From UMGS902 sp045580835 (lineage in GTDB: Bacteria; Bacillota; Clostridia; Oscillospirales; CAG-272), in contig JAZNOM010000020.1 in the NCBI GenBank assembly GCA_045580835.1, positions 1-16,736 of the forward strand: 16,736 nucleotides of DNA. Reading direction: 5' to 3'. The notes beneath the pieces are model-generated. The model saw only the letters and a list, made by a program, of their open reading frames with translations. It had not been told where the DNA came from and searched no databases. Numbering within the stretch: position 1 is the first letter of the stretch; each line of letters begins with the position of its first letter. Below, piece after piece: positions 1 through 7,706 of this stretch. Made by a program: the position numbers and the translations under genes.

Positions 1-765
1 AATCAACCTCGTCGGTTCGCTCTCTCTTGCAATGCAAATATTGCAATCGCCACAAACACATTTTGCGCACTCAAGCGCAACATCAGGCGCATTGTTCTCA
101 CCCGAAAGGTGTGCAAGCATGATATCTTTTGTTCCGCTTGCAATAAGTTCGGGGATAAAAGCGGCGCAATCCGCGTTTGAAAGATGTCCGCGCGCCGAGC
201 CGATACGCATTTTAAGCCATGCGGGGTACGGACCATCGTGCAACATCTGCAAGTCGTGGTTCGACTCAAGCACAACCGCCGAAGAGCCGAGCAGGTTTTC
301 GCGAATGATGCTTGTGATGTGTCCTATGTCGGTGGCGTAGCCGATTTTTTCGCCGTTTGAAAGTTCTATTGTGTAGCCTACGCTCATGTCGCTGTCATGC
401 GGGGTGGGGAACGAGCGCACCGTAAGACCGCCGATTTTCTCCTCAAATATCGGAGAATGGCAGATTAAGTTGTTTTTTACGTACGAAGTGGTGGCGAGGA
501 CCTTTTTTGCAGAGTCCTCGGTAATATGTATCGGTATGCGGAACTTTTTTGACAGCATTTCAAGAGCGCTTATGTGGTCGGAGTGCTCATGCGTTATGAA
601 AATCGCCTTGATACGCTCAAGGTCGCCGCCGACGCTTGCAAGTGCGCTTGAAAGTGCACGAAACGACCGTCCCGCGTCAATCAGAATTTCGTCCTGCCCT
701 GCGCGGATATACGTACAGTTGCCCTTTGAGCCTGAATACAGCGAAACCAGCGATACATTTTCCAT
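1..765 (-). CDS. MBL-fold metallo-hydrolase, YycJ/WalJ-like (3' end beyond window)
   Basis: The minus-strand frame is open from the ATG at 765 to the window edge (255 codons, no stop), so the C-terminus is missing. The protein starts MENVSLVSLYSGSKGNCTYI, the typical opening of YycJ/WalJ proteins with the SxSSGSxGN-like turn. The metal-binding motif THEHSDH (H-x-H-x-D-H) lies near residues 62-68. Further ligand-type residues are a later PHDSDMSVGY segment, an ATDIGH segment (Asp and His), an ESNHD segment and GHLSN. The start is fixed by GGAGG just upstream. WalJ-type proteins are cytosolic metal-dependent hydrolases or exonucleases genetically linked to the WalRK wall-stress system, but no WalRK gene is visible here. 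A wider MBL function cannot be excluded. Family call is firm; the exact role is inferred. Confidence 0.88.
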   Translation of the reverse strand, partial: MENVSLVSLYSGSKGNCTYIRAGQDEILIDAGRSFRALSSALASVGGDLERIKAIFITHEHSDHISALEMLSKKFRIPIHITEDSAKKVLATTSYVKNNLICHSPIFEEKIGGLTVRSFPTPHDSDMSVGYTIELSNGEKIGYATDIGHITSIIRENLLGSSAVVLESNHDLQMLHDGPYPAWLKMRIGSARGHLSNADCAAFIPELIASGTKDIMLAHLSGENNAPDVALECAKCVCGDCNICIARESEPTRLI

Positions 766-799
766 ACATAAGCCTCCTTTCGATGAAAAGTATTATAAT

Positions 800-829
800 A
801 TTATATCATAAAATAATAATTGTTTGCAA
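800..829 (-). promoter_or_regulatory. Sigma-A promoter of the MBL gene (extended -10)
   Basis: On the minus strand TTGCAA (829-824) is followed after 18 bases by TATAAT (805-800), preceded by TG-A to give an extended -10. The start codon lies about 35 bases downstream of the -10. Confidence 0.65.
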
Positions 830-877
830 TAGTAACATAAATTAATGTTTATAGGGGTACATCGTTCTTGACATGCC

Positions 878-905
878 GTAGGGCGGGAGCAAGCCCCCGC
901 CCTAC
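878..905. repeat. GC-rich palindromic intergenic repeat
   Basis: The arms gtagggcggg (878-887) and cccgccctac (896-905) are perfect reverse complements around an 8-base loop. The element is far richer in GC than the surrounding AT-rich spacer and has no U-tail, so it does not look like a terminator. Similar short GC palindromes occur as dispersed REP-like repeats in many Clostridia genomes; whether this one is repeated cannot be seen from a single copy. Confidence 0.6.
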
Positions 906-964
906 ACATTTGTAGTTCCCAATTTGCTGCGCTAAACTTTAATTTATAGCGGCGCAATCAAAAG

Positions 965-992
965 AAAAAGCGGCTCTAGCGAGCCGCTTTTT
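965..992 (-). terminator. Intrinsic terminator of galK
   Basis: A perfect 12-base stem (aaaaagcggctc / gagccgcttttt) closes a 4-base loop, directly after the stop of the galactokinase gene. Read on the minus strand it ends in a run of U, so it separates galK from the MBL gene. Confidence 0.85.
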
Positions 993-1005
993 GCTATTGA
1001 TTTGA

Positions 1006-2286
1006 TTAATATACTTTAATTGCACCTTCGGGACGGATGGACATAACTACGCATGCGCCTTCGCCGAATGCTGCATTCATAACCTTCTGGTAGTCTGCAA
1101 CGAGTGCGTGGGGAACAAATGCCTGAATGGTGCCTGCAAATCCGCCGCCGTGTACGCGGTAAGCACCGCCCTTGCCCTCAAGTGCGCCATCGGTGAGGCA
1201 GAGTGCAAGAGAAAGTCCCTGCTCGCGAACATTCTTTACGGTAAATACGTTCTGGAGGTACTTGTAGGAGGAGTTGCCCGATGCCTTCATGTAGGTGAAG
1301 AAGGTGTCAAGGTCGCCGCCCTCAAGTGCCTTTTTCTGAACTGCAACGCGCTCGTTCTCGTTAGCAAAGTGAAGCGCACGCAAAATTGCACGGTCGCCAA
1401 CGGTTTCGCGGAGGGTGGGGATAGCCTTAATGATATCTTCCTTGTTAACCTCGCGGAGAGCAACCTTGCCGAAGTGTGCGGCAACTGCCTTCATCTCTGC
1501 GGGAACAGAAGCGTAGTCATCGTTAAGGTCAGCATGGTTGCCGCCTGTGTTGGTGATGCAAAGGCTGTAGCCTGCTGCGCTCATGTCAAATGCAAGGGGT
1601 TCGATAACGGGAGCCTTGGGGTCTGCAAAGTCGATAGCAACAAAGCCGCCTACTGCGCAAGCAGTCTGGTCCATAAGACCGCAGGGCTTGCCAAAGTATA
1701 CGTTTTCGGAGAACTGTGCAATGCGAGCAACCTCTGCATTGTCAACTGAGCCGTCATTGTAGAAGTGATTGATGATGTTACCAACCATTACTTCAAACGC
1801 TGCGGAAGAGGAAAGACCGCTTCCCTTATGTACATTGTTGGTGGTGAAAGCGTCAAAGCCGCCTGCTGCGTGGCCGTAGTTTTTGAAGCCCTGAACCATG
1901 CCTGCGATAAGCGCACGGGACTTAAAGAAGTAGTCGGAGTTGGGCTTTTCACAATCTGCAACGGTCATTCTGTCCTCACTGTAGCCTTCGCTGCGGAGAC
2001 GAACAAGACCGTCATCGTTCTTTGCAGCAACCGCGATGATGTCGAGGTTGATAGCAGCTGCAAGTACACAGCCGTGGTTGTGGTCGGTGTGGTTGCCGGA
2101 GATTTCGCTTCTGCCGGGAACGGAGAAGAGAGAAACATCGCGGTCAACACCGTAGTTTTCTTCAAAGTTCTTAATTGTGCGGATGTAGCGAGCTTTCTGC
2201 ATTTCGCTGTCAGCGCTGTAAAGCTTTGCAAAAATGCTGTCAAGCGCGCCGCTTTCAATATTTTTGATAAGTTCGGTCGTCTTCAT
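1006..2286 (-). CDS. galK: Galactokinase family protein (GHMP kinase)
   Basis: Cytosolic sugar kinase of 426 residues that would phosphorylate galactose at C1 with ATP, the first step of the Leloir pathway. Three GHMP blocks are visible. The substrate motif PGRSEISGNHTDHN is at residues 57-70, the ATP-binding loop HKGSGLSSSAAFEV is around 153-166, and the C-terminal glycine motif YRVHGGGFAGT is at 376-386. The catalytic Asp is most likely D206 in GLMDQT. In well-studied galactokinases the first motif reads G-E-H-T-D; here the Glu is Asn (residue 65), so the exact sugar is less certain. The start at 2286 has GGAG 8 bases upstream. It is the only gene of its transcript; no galT or galE is seen in the window. 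An alternative is a related sugar-1-kinase. Confidence 0.88.
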   Translation of the reverse strand: MKTTELIKNIESGALDSIFAKLYSADSEMQKARYIRTIKNFEENYGVDRDVSLFSVPGRSEISGNHTDHNHGCVLAAAINLDIIAVAAKNDDGLVRLRSEGYSEDRMTVADCEKPNSDYFFKSRALIAGMVQGFKNYGHAAGGFDAFTTNNVHKGSGLSSSAAFEVMVGNIINHFYNDGSVDNAEVARIAQFSENVYFGKPCGLMDQTACAVGGFVAIDFADPKAPVIEPLAFDMSAAGYSLCITNTGGNHADLNDDYASVPAEMKAVAAHFGKVALREVNKEDIIKAIPTLRETVGDRAILRALHFANENERVAVQKKALEGGDLDTFFTYMKASGNSSYKYLQNVFTVKNVREQGLSLALCLTDGALEGKGGAYRVHGGGFAGTIQAFVPHALVADYQKVMNAAFGEGACVVMSIRPEGAIKVY

Positions 2287-2330
2287 AATAAAAACTCCTT
2301 TATGTAGTCAAATTTTTCGACTTTAATTCT

Positions 2331-2359
2331 ATTATAAGCGTAAAAACAAAATCACTCAA
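2331..2359 (-). promoter_or_regulatory. Sigma-A promoter of galK
   Basis: On the minus strand TTGAGT (2359-2354), 17-base spacer, TATAAT (2336-2331). An imperfect palindrome, gtcaaatttttcgac (about 2317-2331), sits between the -10 and the ribosome binding site and could be an operator, but this is weak. Confidence 0.65.
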
Positions 2360-2556
2360 TACTAAATCTTCGAGAGTTTTTCTAAAAAAATCATACTTTT
2401 TTACACATAGTATATTTTAACATGTATTTTCCGAATTGTAAACATTTATGTAAAGATTTAGTTTTAGAAATATCGTGAAAAAATGTACAGACAGAGGTTG
2501 AAAGAACACAAAAAAATATATATATCGCCAATTTTTCAAATTAAAGGGTTTCATGC

Positions 2557-2584
2557 TTGATTTTCATGATACTTGTGATATAAT
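2557..2584 (+). promoter_or_regulatory. Sigma-A promoter of the 2637-7446 block (extended -10)
   Basis: TTGATT (2557-2562), 16-base spacer, TATAAT (2579-2584) preceded by TG-A. Transcription would start near 2591, giving a leader of about 45 bases. Confidence 0.7.
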
Positions 2585-2636
2585 ATATACTACACATTTT
2601 ATACAATAATATTTTTCATAGAGGAGATGTTATATA

Positions 2637-5600
2637 ATGTCGGTGTTCAAAAAATGCAGAGTTGCATTGACTTTATCTGCTGTGTTCATCGTCGTATTTG
2701 CAGTAATGGCGGTAAATGCTTTTGCCGCCGACGGAGTAACCGTAGATATAGTAAGCTTCACCAGAGGAGAGCAGACCGACCTGCGTTCAAGTGAATTGCT
2801 TGAAGCGAGAGTTGAGGGCTATGACGGCAACGTGCGTGAGCTTACATACAAGTGGACAAGCTCGCTGGGCACATACTTGTATGTTTACAATTCTCACAAC
2901 ATGTACGGTATTAATAATACCGATGGCGAAATTGAAATTCATAATACAAGCAAAAACGTAAGCGGTTTGTCCAACATGTCCGGGCGTACTTATAATAAGA
3001 CCTTCAGCGGCGTTGGATATGTATGGGCATCTGTTTACGGTGCTGATATTTCAATTGACTCGCTTGTAGGCACAATTACCGTTGACGTTTACGCACCCGA
3101 CGGTACCTTGCTTGCTTCCGACAGCCACACCGGTACAAAGGTGCAGACCGGCGGATATTGGTGGTGGGCAACCTATGAAAATCGGGGTATCGTTCCGAGC
3201 GACCTTGAAGGAGACGTCAGCGAGGTTTCGTTTGGTATGTTTGAGGGCGATACCAAGAATGTACGAATTCTGCTGGGTGAAAGCTCTATCGTGCATATCA
3301 CCTGCGAAGAGTGCTTCGTATCCGATGCAGTTATTGTTGAGGGCAAGGATATCATAAGCATCACATTGGATAAGGCAACTAATGAGTATCATATTTCAAG
3401 CGTTTCTGCCGATTCTTCGGGTAAGGCGCAGATTGAGATAACCATTGAAAAGGGAAACTGTAAGTTCCATAAAAACGTAACCACTACAAGGGTTATCAAA
3501 GTTTATTCTTACGAAAAGCCTACAACAACATCTACTTCTACCGTAATAACGCTTGATAACCTCGACGATAACTGCAGATACTTTATCGGCGGCATCGAGG
3601 GCGTTGACACAGTGATTGACGGTAAGGATTACGTGGTATTTGAGGGGCTTACCCCTAACACCGAGTATCAGATAGAGGTTGTCGGTAAAACTCCCGATAC
3701 AGAAGCGGTTTATGCTTATGTATACGAAACCACAAAGCCTGCGCATATCGGTACCGTTGAGGTTATCTTAAACGGTACTTACGACACTTCGACAGGTACA
3801 GCAATCGGCGAGCGCGTAGACATTCAAAGCGTAATGCCGAGTGTTGAAACACTTTATCTTCGCTATGAGGATTCGGTAATTTATTTCCCTCTTGAAAAGA
3901 CTGATACGGGTGTTTATTCATCGACTCTTTCCGACGGCAACTACACCGTTTATTATTCCGAATACGGTTCGGATGAAAAGGTGCAGCTTGGCGACCAGAT
4001 TCTTACTATCAGCGGTGCAAGCCGAACAAGAGCGCTGTTTTTCAACAGTGTTGACTATGATACAGCCGGCGGTACGCCTGACTTTCCGACAGAGTATTAT
4101 CTCGTCAACAGCAAGGTAACGGTTACCGATGTTGTACCCGAAAAAGAGGGATACCTCTTTACGCATTGGACATGCTCGGACAACCATGTTCATAAGTCGG
4201 GTGATGTTCTTACGGAGGCGCTCGGAAAGCCTTATCAGCTAACTGCGTGCTATGTTGAATCATTTGATGTTTATGTAGATATCGTTATCCGCCACCTTTC
4301 CAAAGACGGATCGGGCCGCAATAATGACAACGGTATGCACGATATTGTATTTACCGTTGACCAGCGCTTCGGCGGTGCAGGCGACTATAGCGAGCTTGTT
4401 GCGCATACGATTAACTGGGACGGTAAAAGTGAGTTTACCGATGCTAAATTCGATGCCACATATCTTGAACAAAACGGACTTGACCGCACAGTATACACTG
4501 GCATCGCACCAATGCTTGTAAATGTTGCAAAAGAAGCGGAGTATACGGTAACCTCGGTAAAATCCGGCTATACCCGCAACCTTGACGATATTACAAAAGA
4601 GATTGACGAAAACGGCGATCTCCGAATAACTATTGAATTTGTGTTTGATCCAAATGACTTTGACCTTAAGTTTGAGGTAGAACTCGATGAGGAATCAAAG
4701 AAGGTTGCGGATGAACTCAAGCCCGCTGCGGTTAACGTAAAAGTTACTGCATGGGGTGACCCGCTTGGCGATGACAGTGAGGCGGTAATGTGGACTACTA
4801 TTTCCCAGATGCCTCACACTTATGAGCGTATCGTGCTTGATGAAAACGGCTACGGTAGCGGAACATACCCTGTATGGATGACCACAACCGATGATGATAC
4901 CCCAAGACCTTATGCATATCGTATTGAAGTGGTTTCTTATGAACTCAAAGACGGTACGCTCATCGAAGCAATTAATAAGGACAACGCGAATATAATTTAT
5001 CATACACCGAAAAACCGTTTTTTCACTACTGTAACCGTGAACGGTGGTTATACTCCCGATGGAAGCACTCTTAATGGTGCGTACTATGACGAAGCCACTA
5101 AAGCACAAAACGGTACAATCAAGGGTATTGTAAGCATCGAAGTCTTCGAGATAACATTTGACCCGAATGGCGGTACGCTTTTAGGCACTGCCGAAAATAC
5201 CGTTCTTCTCCGTCAGGTTGGTATTCCAAATCTTTCGGATTATGTTCCCACTCGCGATGGCGGATATGTGTTTGACGGTTGGTATATAGCCGATGAAAAC
5301 GGCAATATGACCGATGAGGCGGCAGTTTCCGACACCATTATTTTTTCCGATAAACTGCTTGTTGCAAAGTGGAAAGAGCCGTTGACTATCAAAGGCAACA
5401 TTGCTGTAGATGCTACCTATTATGAGCATGACAGCCTTTCAAGTGTTCTCATTTTGCTTCAGCGAATTGATGCAAACGGCTATGCAGAAACGATAAACAC
5501 TCTCACTGCTCCATTGGAATACAGCGGCGGTGCTTATGAATATGGCACATATGAGTTTGCGGGTATTGAGGATAACGGTCACGGCTACAGAATCAAGGTT

Positions 5601-6791
5601 GTCGCTTCCAACTATCATACTCATTATCTTAATGATACTTCAAGCGCAGCGGTAGATAACTATGACAGTTATGCCGAAGAGACAGTGGACGACATGTACC
5701 TAGCCGCATTTGAGGGCGACACTCTGGCAAATGTACATCTCTATCTCCACTTTAAACCCGAAAGCTTTGAACTTAAGTATCAGGTTGATGCATCGTCTAT
5801 CGGCGACGGCTTCAGACCTGATGCGGCAGAGATGCTTGTACTTTGCGATACCGGTGAGCACCTTGACCCTCAACATTGGGATGTCATCAGCCAGATGATA
5901 GAAGACGGTGAATTCGTCGGTAACGATACCGTTCTCACAAACGGCAGCGGTGCAGGCAGTGAGTCGGTTTGGAAGGTAAAGGCTGACGATAGCTCGCCAT
6001 ATCACTACGCGATAAGAGTTAACAGTCTGACCTTCGGTGAAGAAGAAGTTGCCTTTGGCGATGGATTGCCGTATGCAATTCACTACAACGGCTCTGCAAG
6101 ATACAGTGACATAAATGATGCGCAGACTCAAATGCTCACCGCGACTGTAGTACCGAGAATGTACACAATTACATTTGACCTCGGCTCTGTAAAGGAAATT
6201 GAGGACTTAAAGGTTAGCGGCATGGATAGCTACATTACCGTTAATCATACACTTGAGGACACGTATTATTGGAGCCATGGTAAGGCAGTTACTGCAAGAC
6301 CTGAGGTGGAAGGCTACACCTTCCTCGGTTGGTATGACGAAAACGGCAATGCGGTATACTCGATTTCGGCTGACAGTGCGGCTAATGTCACTTTGACCGC
6401 TCATTGGGTAATAGATATTGAGTTTGAAACAATGACCGATGCAGGTTATTATTCCGAAACGCGCGATTCTGCCGACAAGGTTGGCGTGATTTCGCTCAAT
6501 GCACGCATATCCAACTTTGATGTTGTAAAAGAGCGTATTTCATGCTTTGGTTTGTATATTTACAATACCACTGAGGCAGAGATAAAGGCAACTGCGTCAA
6601 ACACTGATATGGCGCAGCTTGAGGCTGACAATGGCGAGTACCATGCGCTTGTTGTAGATATTGCAAGCGAGGGATTTGAATCTTATGTTCTTGCCATTCC
6701 TTATGTTGTGGTAGACGGCACTATTATTACGGGCGAGGCTATGACCGCTTGTGTTTCTGACGTAAACAAATGGCTTGGTCCAAAAAACTGA
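2637..6791 (+). CDS. Large secreted modular protein with InlB B-repeats and duplicated domains
   Basis: 1384 residues. A Sec signal peptide ends near AFA|AD (residue 31). Seen in order: a unique N-terminal region; an Fn3-like stretch (about 295-365); a first B-repeat-like unit (about 465-540, GGTPDFP..GYLFTHW); a beta-rich block (540-815); a canonical B-repeat (about 836-914, ITFDPNGGTLLG..YVFDGWY..AKW); a second beta-rich block beginning with a CnaB-like segment (915-1170); a third B-repeat (about 1175-1256, GYTFLGWYDENGN..LTAHW); and a unique 128-residue C-terminal domain. The two beta-rich blocks share WTTISQM/WDVISQM, FDLKFEV/FELKYQV and a VW..DD..PY.YRI-type segment. There is no LPXTG, SLH domain, dockerin or C-terminal membrane helix, so how it stays at the surface is unclear. 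GAGGAG lies 10 bases before the ATG. Likely adhesin or glycan-binding scaffold; no catalytic motif was recognised. Confidence 0.85.
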   Translation: MSVFKKCRVALTLSAVFIVVFAVMAVNAFAADGVTVDIVSFTRGEQTDLRSSELLEARVEGYDGNVRELTYKWTSSLGTYLYVYNSHNMYGINNTDGEIEIHNTSKNVSGLSNMSGRTYNKTFSGVGYVWASVYGADISIDSLVGTITVDVYAPDGTLLASDSHTGTKVQTGGYWWWATYENRGIVPSDLEGDVSEVSFGMFEGDTKNVRILLGESSIVHITCEECFVSDAVIVEGKDIISITLDKATNEYHISSVSADSSGKAQIEITIEKGNCKFHKNVTTTRVIKVYSYEKPTTTSTSTVITLDNLDDNCRYFIGGIEGVDTVIDGKDYVVFEGLTPNTEYQIEVVGKTPDTEAVYAYVYETTKPAHIGTVEVILNGTYDTSTGTAIGERVDIQSVMPSVETLYLRYEDSVIYFPLEKTDTGVYSSTLSDGNYTVYYSEYGSDEKVQLGDQILTISGASRTRALFFNSVDYDTAGGTPDFPTEYYLVNSKVTVTDVVPEKEGYLFTHWTCSDNHVHKSGDVLTEALGKPYQLTACYVESFDVYVDIVIRHLSKDGSGRNNDNGMHDIVFTVDQRFGGAGDYSELVAHTINWDGKSEFTDAKFDATYLEQNGLDRTVYTGIAPMLVNVAKEAEYTVTSVKSGYTRNLDDITKEIDENGDLRITIEFVFDPNDFDLKFEVELDEESKKVADELKPAAVNVKVTAWGDPLGDDSEAVMWTTISQMPHTYERIVLDENGYGSGTYPVWMTTTDDDTPRPYAYRIEVVSYELKDGTLIEAINKDNANIIYHTPKNRFFTTVTVNGGYTPDGSTLNGAYYDEATKAQNGTIKGIVSIEVFEITFDPNGGTLLGTAENTVLLRQVGIPNLSDYVPTRDGGYVFDGWYIADENGNMTDEAAVSDTIIFSDKLLVAKWKEPLTIKGNIAVDATYYEHDSLSSVLILLQRIDANGYAETINTLTAPLEYSGGAYEYGTYEFAGIEDNGHGYRIKVVASNYHTHYLNDTSSAAVDNYDSYAEETVDDMYLAAFEGDTLANVHLYLHFKPESFELKYQVDASSIGDGFRPDAAEMLVLCDTGEHLDPQHWDVISQMIEDGEFVGNDTVLTNGSGAGSESVWKVKADDSSPYHYAIRVNSLTFGEEEVAFGDGLPYAIHYNGSARYSDINDAQTQMLTATVVPRMYTITFDLGSVKEIEDLKVSGMDSYITVNHTLEDTYYWSHGKAVTARPEVEGYTFLGWYDENGNAVYSISADSAANVTLTAHWVIDIEFETMTDAGYYSETRDSADKVGVISLNARISNFDVVKERISCFGLYIYNTTEAEIKATASNTDMAQLEADNGEYHALVVDIASEGFESYVLAIPYVVVDGTIITGEAMTACVSDVNKWLGPKN

Positions 6792-6813
6792 TTTCGTGGG
6801 AGGACGTATTACA

Positions 6814-6960
6814 ATGAAATATTATGAAGCGCCCACGGCGGAAAAGGTAAGCTTTGAGCCTGCCAATGTTATCATGGTATCCGATTTGCCCGACCTTCTT
6901 AAAACCTGGGGTTCTATGATAAGACAAGTTGACCCTACACAGATTGGCTTGTATAAGTAA
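6814..6960 (+). CDS. Small protein of unknown function, 48 residues
   Basis: A short gene beginning 22 bases after the stop of the giant secreted protein. The ATG at 6814 is chosen because GGAGG (6799-6803) sits 10 bases upstream; an in-frame ATG at 6775 lies inside the preceding gene and has no such site. The protein opens MKYYEAPTAEKVSFEPANVI and continues with a leucine- and tryptophan-containing half (DLPDLLKTW, then QVDPTQIGLYK). It has no signal peptide, membrane helix or Cys residue. The opening Y-x-x-P-x-x-E-x-x-x-F-E-x-x-x-V-I recalls short orphan proteins I associate with gut Firmicutes genomes, but I cannot name a family. The spacing implies co-transcription with the secreted proteins on both sides. 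A regulatory or secreted-peptide role is speculation. Confidence 0.65.
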   Translation: MKYYEAPTAEKVSFEPANVIMVSDLPDLLKTWGSMIRQVDPTQIGLYK

Positions 6961-6966
6961 GAATCA

Positions 6967-6990
6967 GGGGCGCAGGTAATTCTGCGCCCC
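6967..6990 (+). terminator. GC-rich hairpin between the 48-residue ORF and the stalk-domain gene
   Basis: Arms ggggcgcag and ctgcgcccc form a perfect 9-base stem around gtaatt, followed by gtagctttt. The U-tail is interrupted and short, so it may be a partial terminator or an RNA-processing/stability hairpin that sets the expression ratio of the flanking genes. Confidence 0.45.
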
Positions 6991-7008
6991 GTAGCTTTTG
7001 GAGATTAT

Positions 7009-7446
7009 ATGAAAAGACTTGTTGTGCTCATTTTAACTGCCGCATTGGTATTTTCTTTTGTTATTGCGGCGTCTGCCGCTGATGAAATTACCGTTTTGAT
7101 TAACGGTACTGTGGCAGAGTTTGACGTTCCGCCTGCGATAATCGGCGACAGAACGATGGTGCCCATGCGCAAAACTTTCGATATGCTTGGCGCAAAGGTA
7201 GATTGGATTGCCGAGATGAGCATGGCGGTTGCTACATACAAAACGTATATTGTAAGCATGCCGATAGGTGCAGACAGCTTTACGGTGACGAATGTGCTTA
7301 CGAATGAAACTGTGGAGCATGTGCTTGACGTTCCTGCACAGATTGTAAACGGTCGCACACTGATACCGCTTCGCGCGGTTTCGGCGGCACTCGGCAAAAG
7401 TGTCGAGTGGGACGGCGCGAACAGAACTGCAATTATAATAGGATAA
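7009..7446 (+). CDS. Secreted copper-amine-oxidase-N-like (stalk) domain protein
   Basis: 145 residues with a Sec signal peptide (hydrophobic residues 4-20, cleavage near ASA|AD). The rest is one domain of the copper amine oxidase N-terminal type: a strand VLINGTVAEF, then GDRTMVPMRKTFDMLGAKVDW, then the matching half NGRTLIPLRAVSAALGKSVEW. Despite the family name, these domains in Firmicutes carry no oxidase activity; they are small modules found alone or attached to wall-binding or hydrolytic proteins. Nothing catalytic is present here. GGAG (6999-7002) precedes the ATG, and the gene lies 48 bases after the 48-residue ORF in the same direction. It is the last gene before a strong terminator. 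Probable exported accessory protein of the same unit. Confidence 0.88.
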   Translation: MKRLVVLILTAALVFSFVIAASAADEITVLINGTVAEFDVPPAIIGDRTMVPMRKTFDMLGAKVDWIAEMSMAVATYKTYIVSMPIGADSFTVTNVLTNETVEHVLDVPAQIVNGRTLIPLRAVSAALGKSVEWDGANRTAIIIG

Positions 7447-7450
7447 ATAA

Positions 7451-7476
7451 AAAAGTCGTCCAAAAGGACGACTTTT
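7451..7476 (+). terminator. Intrinsic terminator of the 2637-7446 block
   Basis: A perfect 11-base stem (aaaagtcgtcc / ggacgactttt) with an aaaa loop begins 4 bases after the stop codon. Confidence 0.85.
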
Positions 7477-7572
7477 CTGACTGTCGAAAAAGGCACCGAA
7501 CGCAGAAAAAGGAAAATAAAAGAGGTTCTATAAAAATATTAGACTTTTTGCTTTCTATCTTTTCCTTAGAGT

Positions 7573-7581
7573 TGTTATAAT
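7573..7581 (+). promoter_or_regulatory. Candidate extended -10 promoter for the S1-domain gene
   Basis: TG-T-TATAAT is the only good -10 between the upstream terminator and 7818; the matching -35 is poor. If used, it gives a leader of about 230 bases that includes all hairpins downstream of it. Confidence 0.4.
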
Positions 7582-7585
7582 GTAG

Positions 7586-7610
7586 AAAACCCTGTCACAA
7601 ACAGGGTTTT
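7586..7610 (+). terminator. Small perfect hairpin with U-rich flank
   Basis: aaaaccctgt / acagggtttt with a 5-base loop, followed by cattatcttttt. It could end a very short transcript or cap the 5' end of the S1 mRNA. Confidence 0.4.
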
Positions 7611-7706
7611 CATTATCTTTTTCTGCTTTTTGCCGAAACTCCCTCTACCGTACACACGTACGCCGACGTTGGCGTTTCGACAAAATCGACACTCTTTTTC
7701 GTTCGT

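Larger units (their letters stand above)
2287..2636. other. AT-rich divergent intergenic region
   Basis: 350 bases between galK and the giant secreted-protein gene, holding their divergent promoters. In the middle is a 10-base inverted repeat, actaaatctt (2361-2370) and aagatttagt (2453-2462), around 82 bases of AT-rich DNA. No gene is convincing here: the only short ORF (25 codons, from about 2483) lacks a ribosome binding site. Confidence 0.6.

Noticed and set aside
1108..1749. Long plus-strand open frame opposite galK
   Set aside because: Antisense shadow: no ribosome binding site, Cys/Val/Ala-rich composition, while the minus strand encodes a clear galactokinase.
2483..2560. 25-codon ORF in the galK/secreted-protein spacer
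   Set aside because: No ribosome binding site, AT-rich low-complexity sequence, and it overlaps the promoter of the secreted-protein gene.
6775..6813. Upstream in-frame ATG for the 48-residue ORF
   Set aside because: It is inside the preceding coding region, with no ribosome binding site; 6814 has GGAGG at ideal distance.
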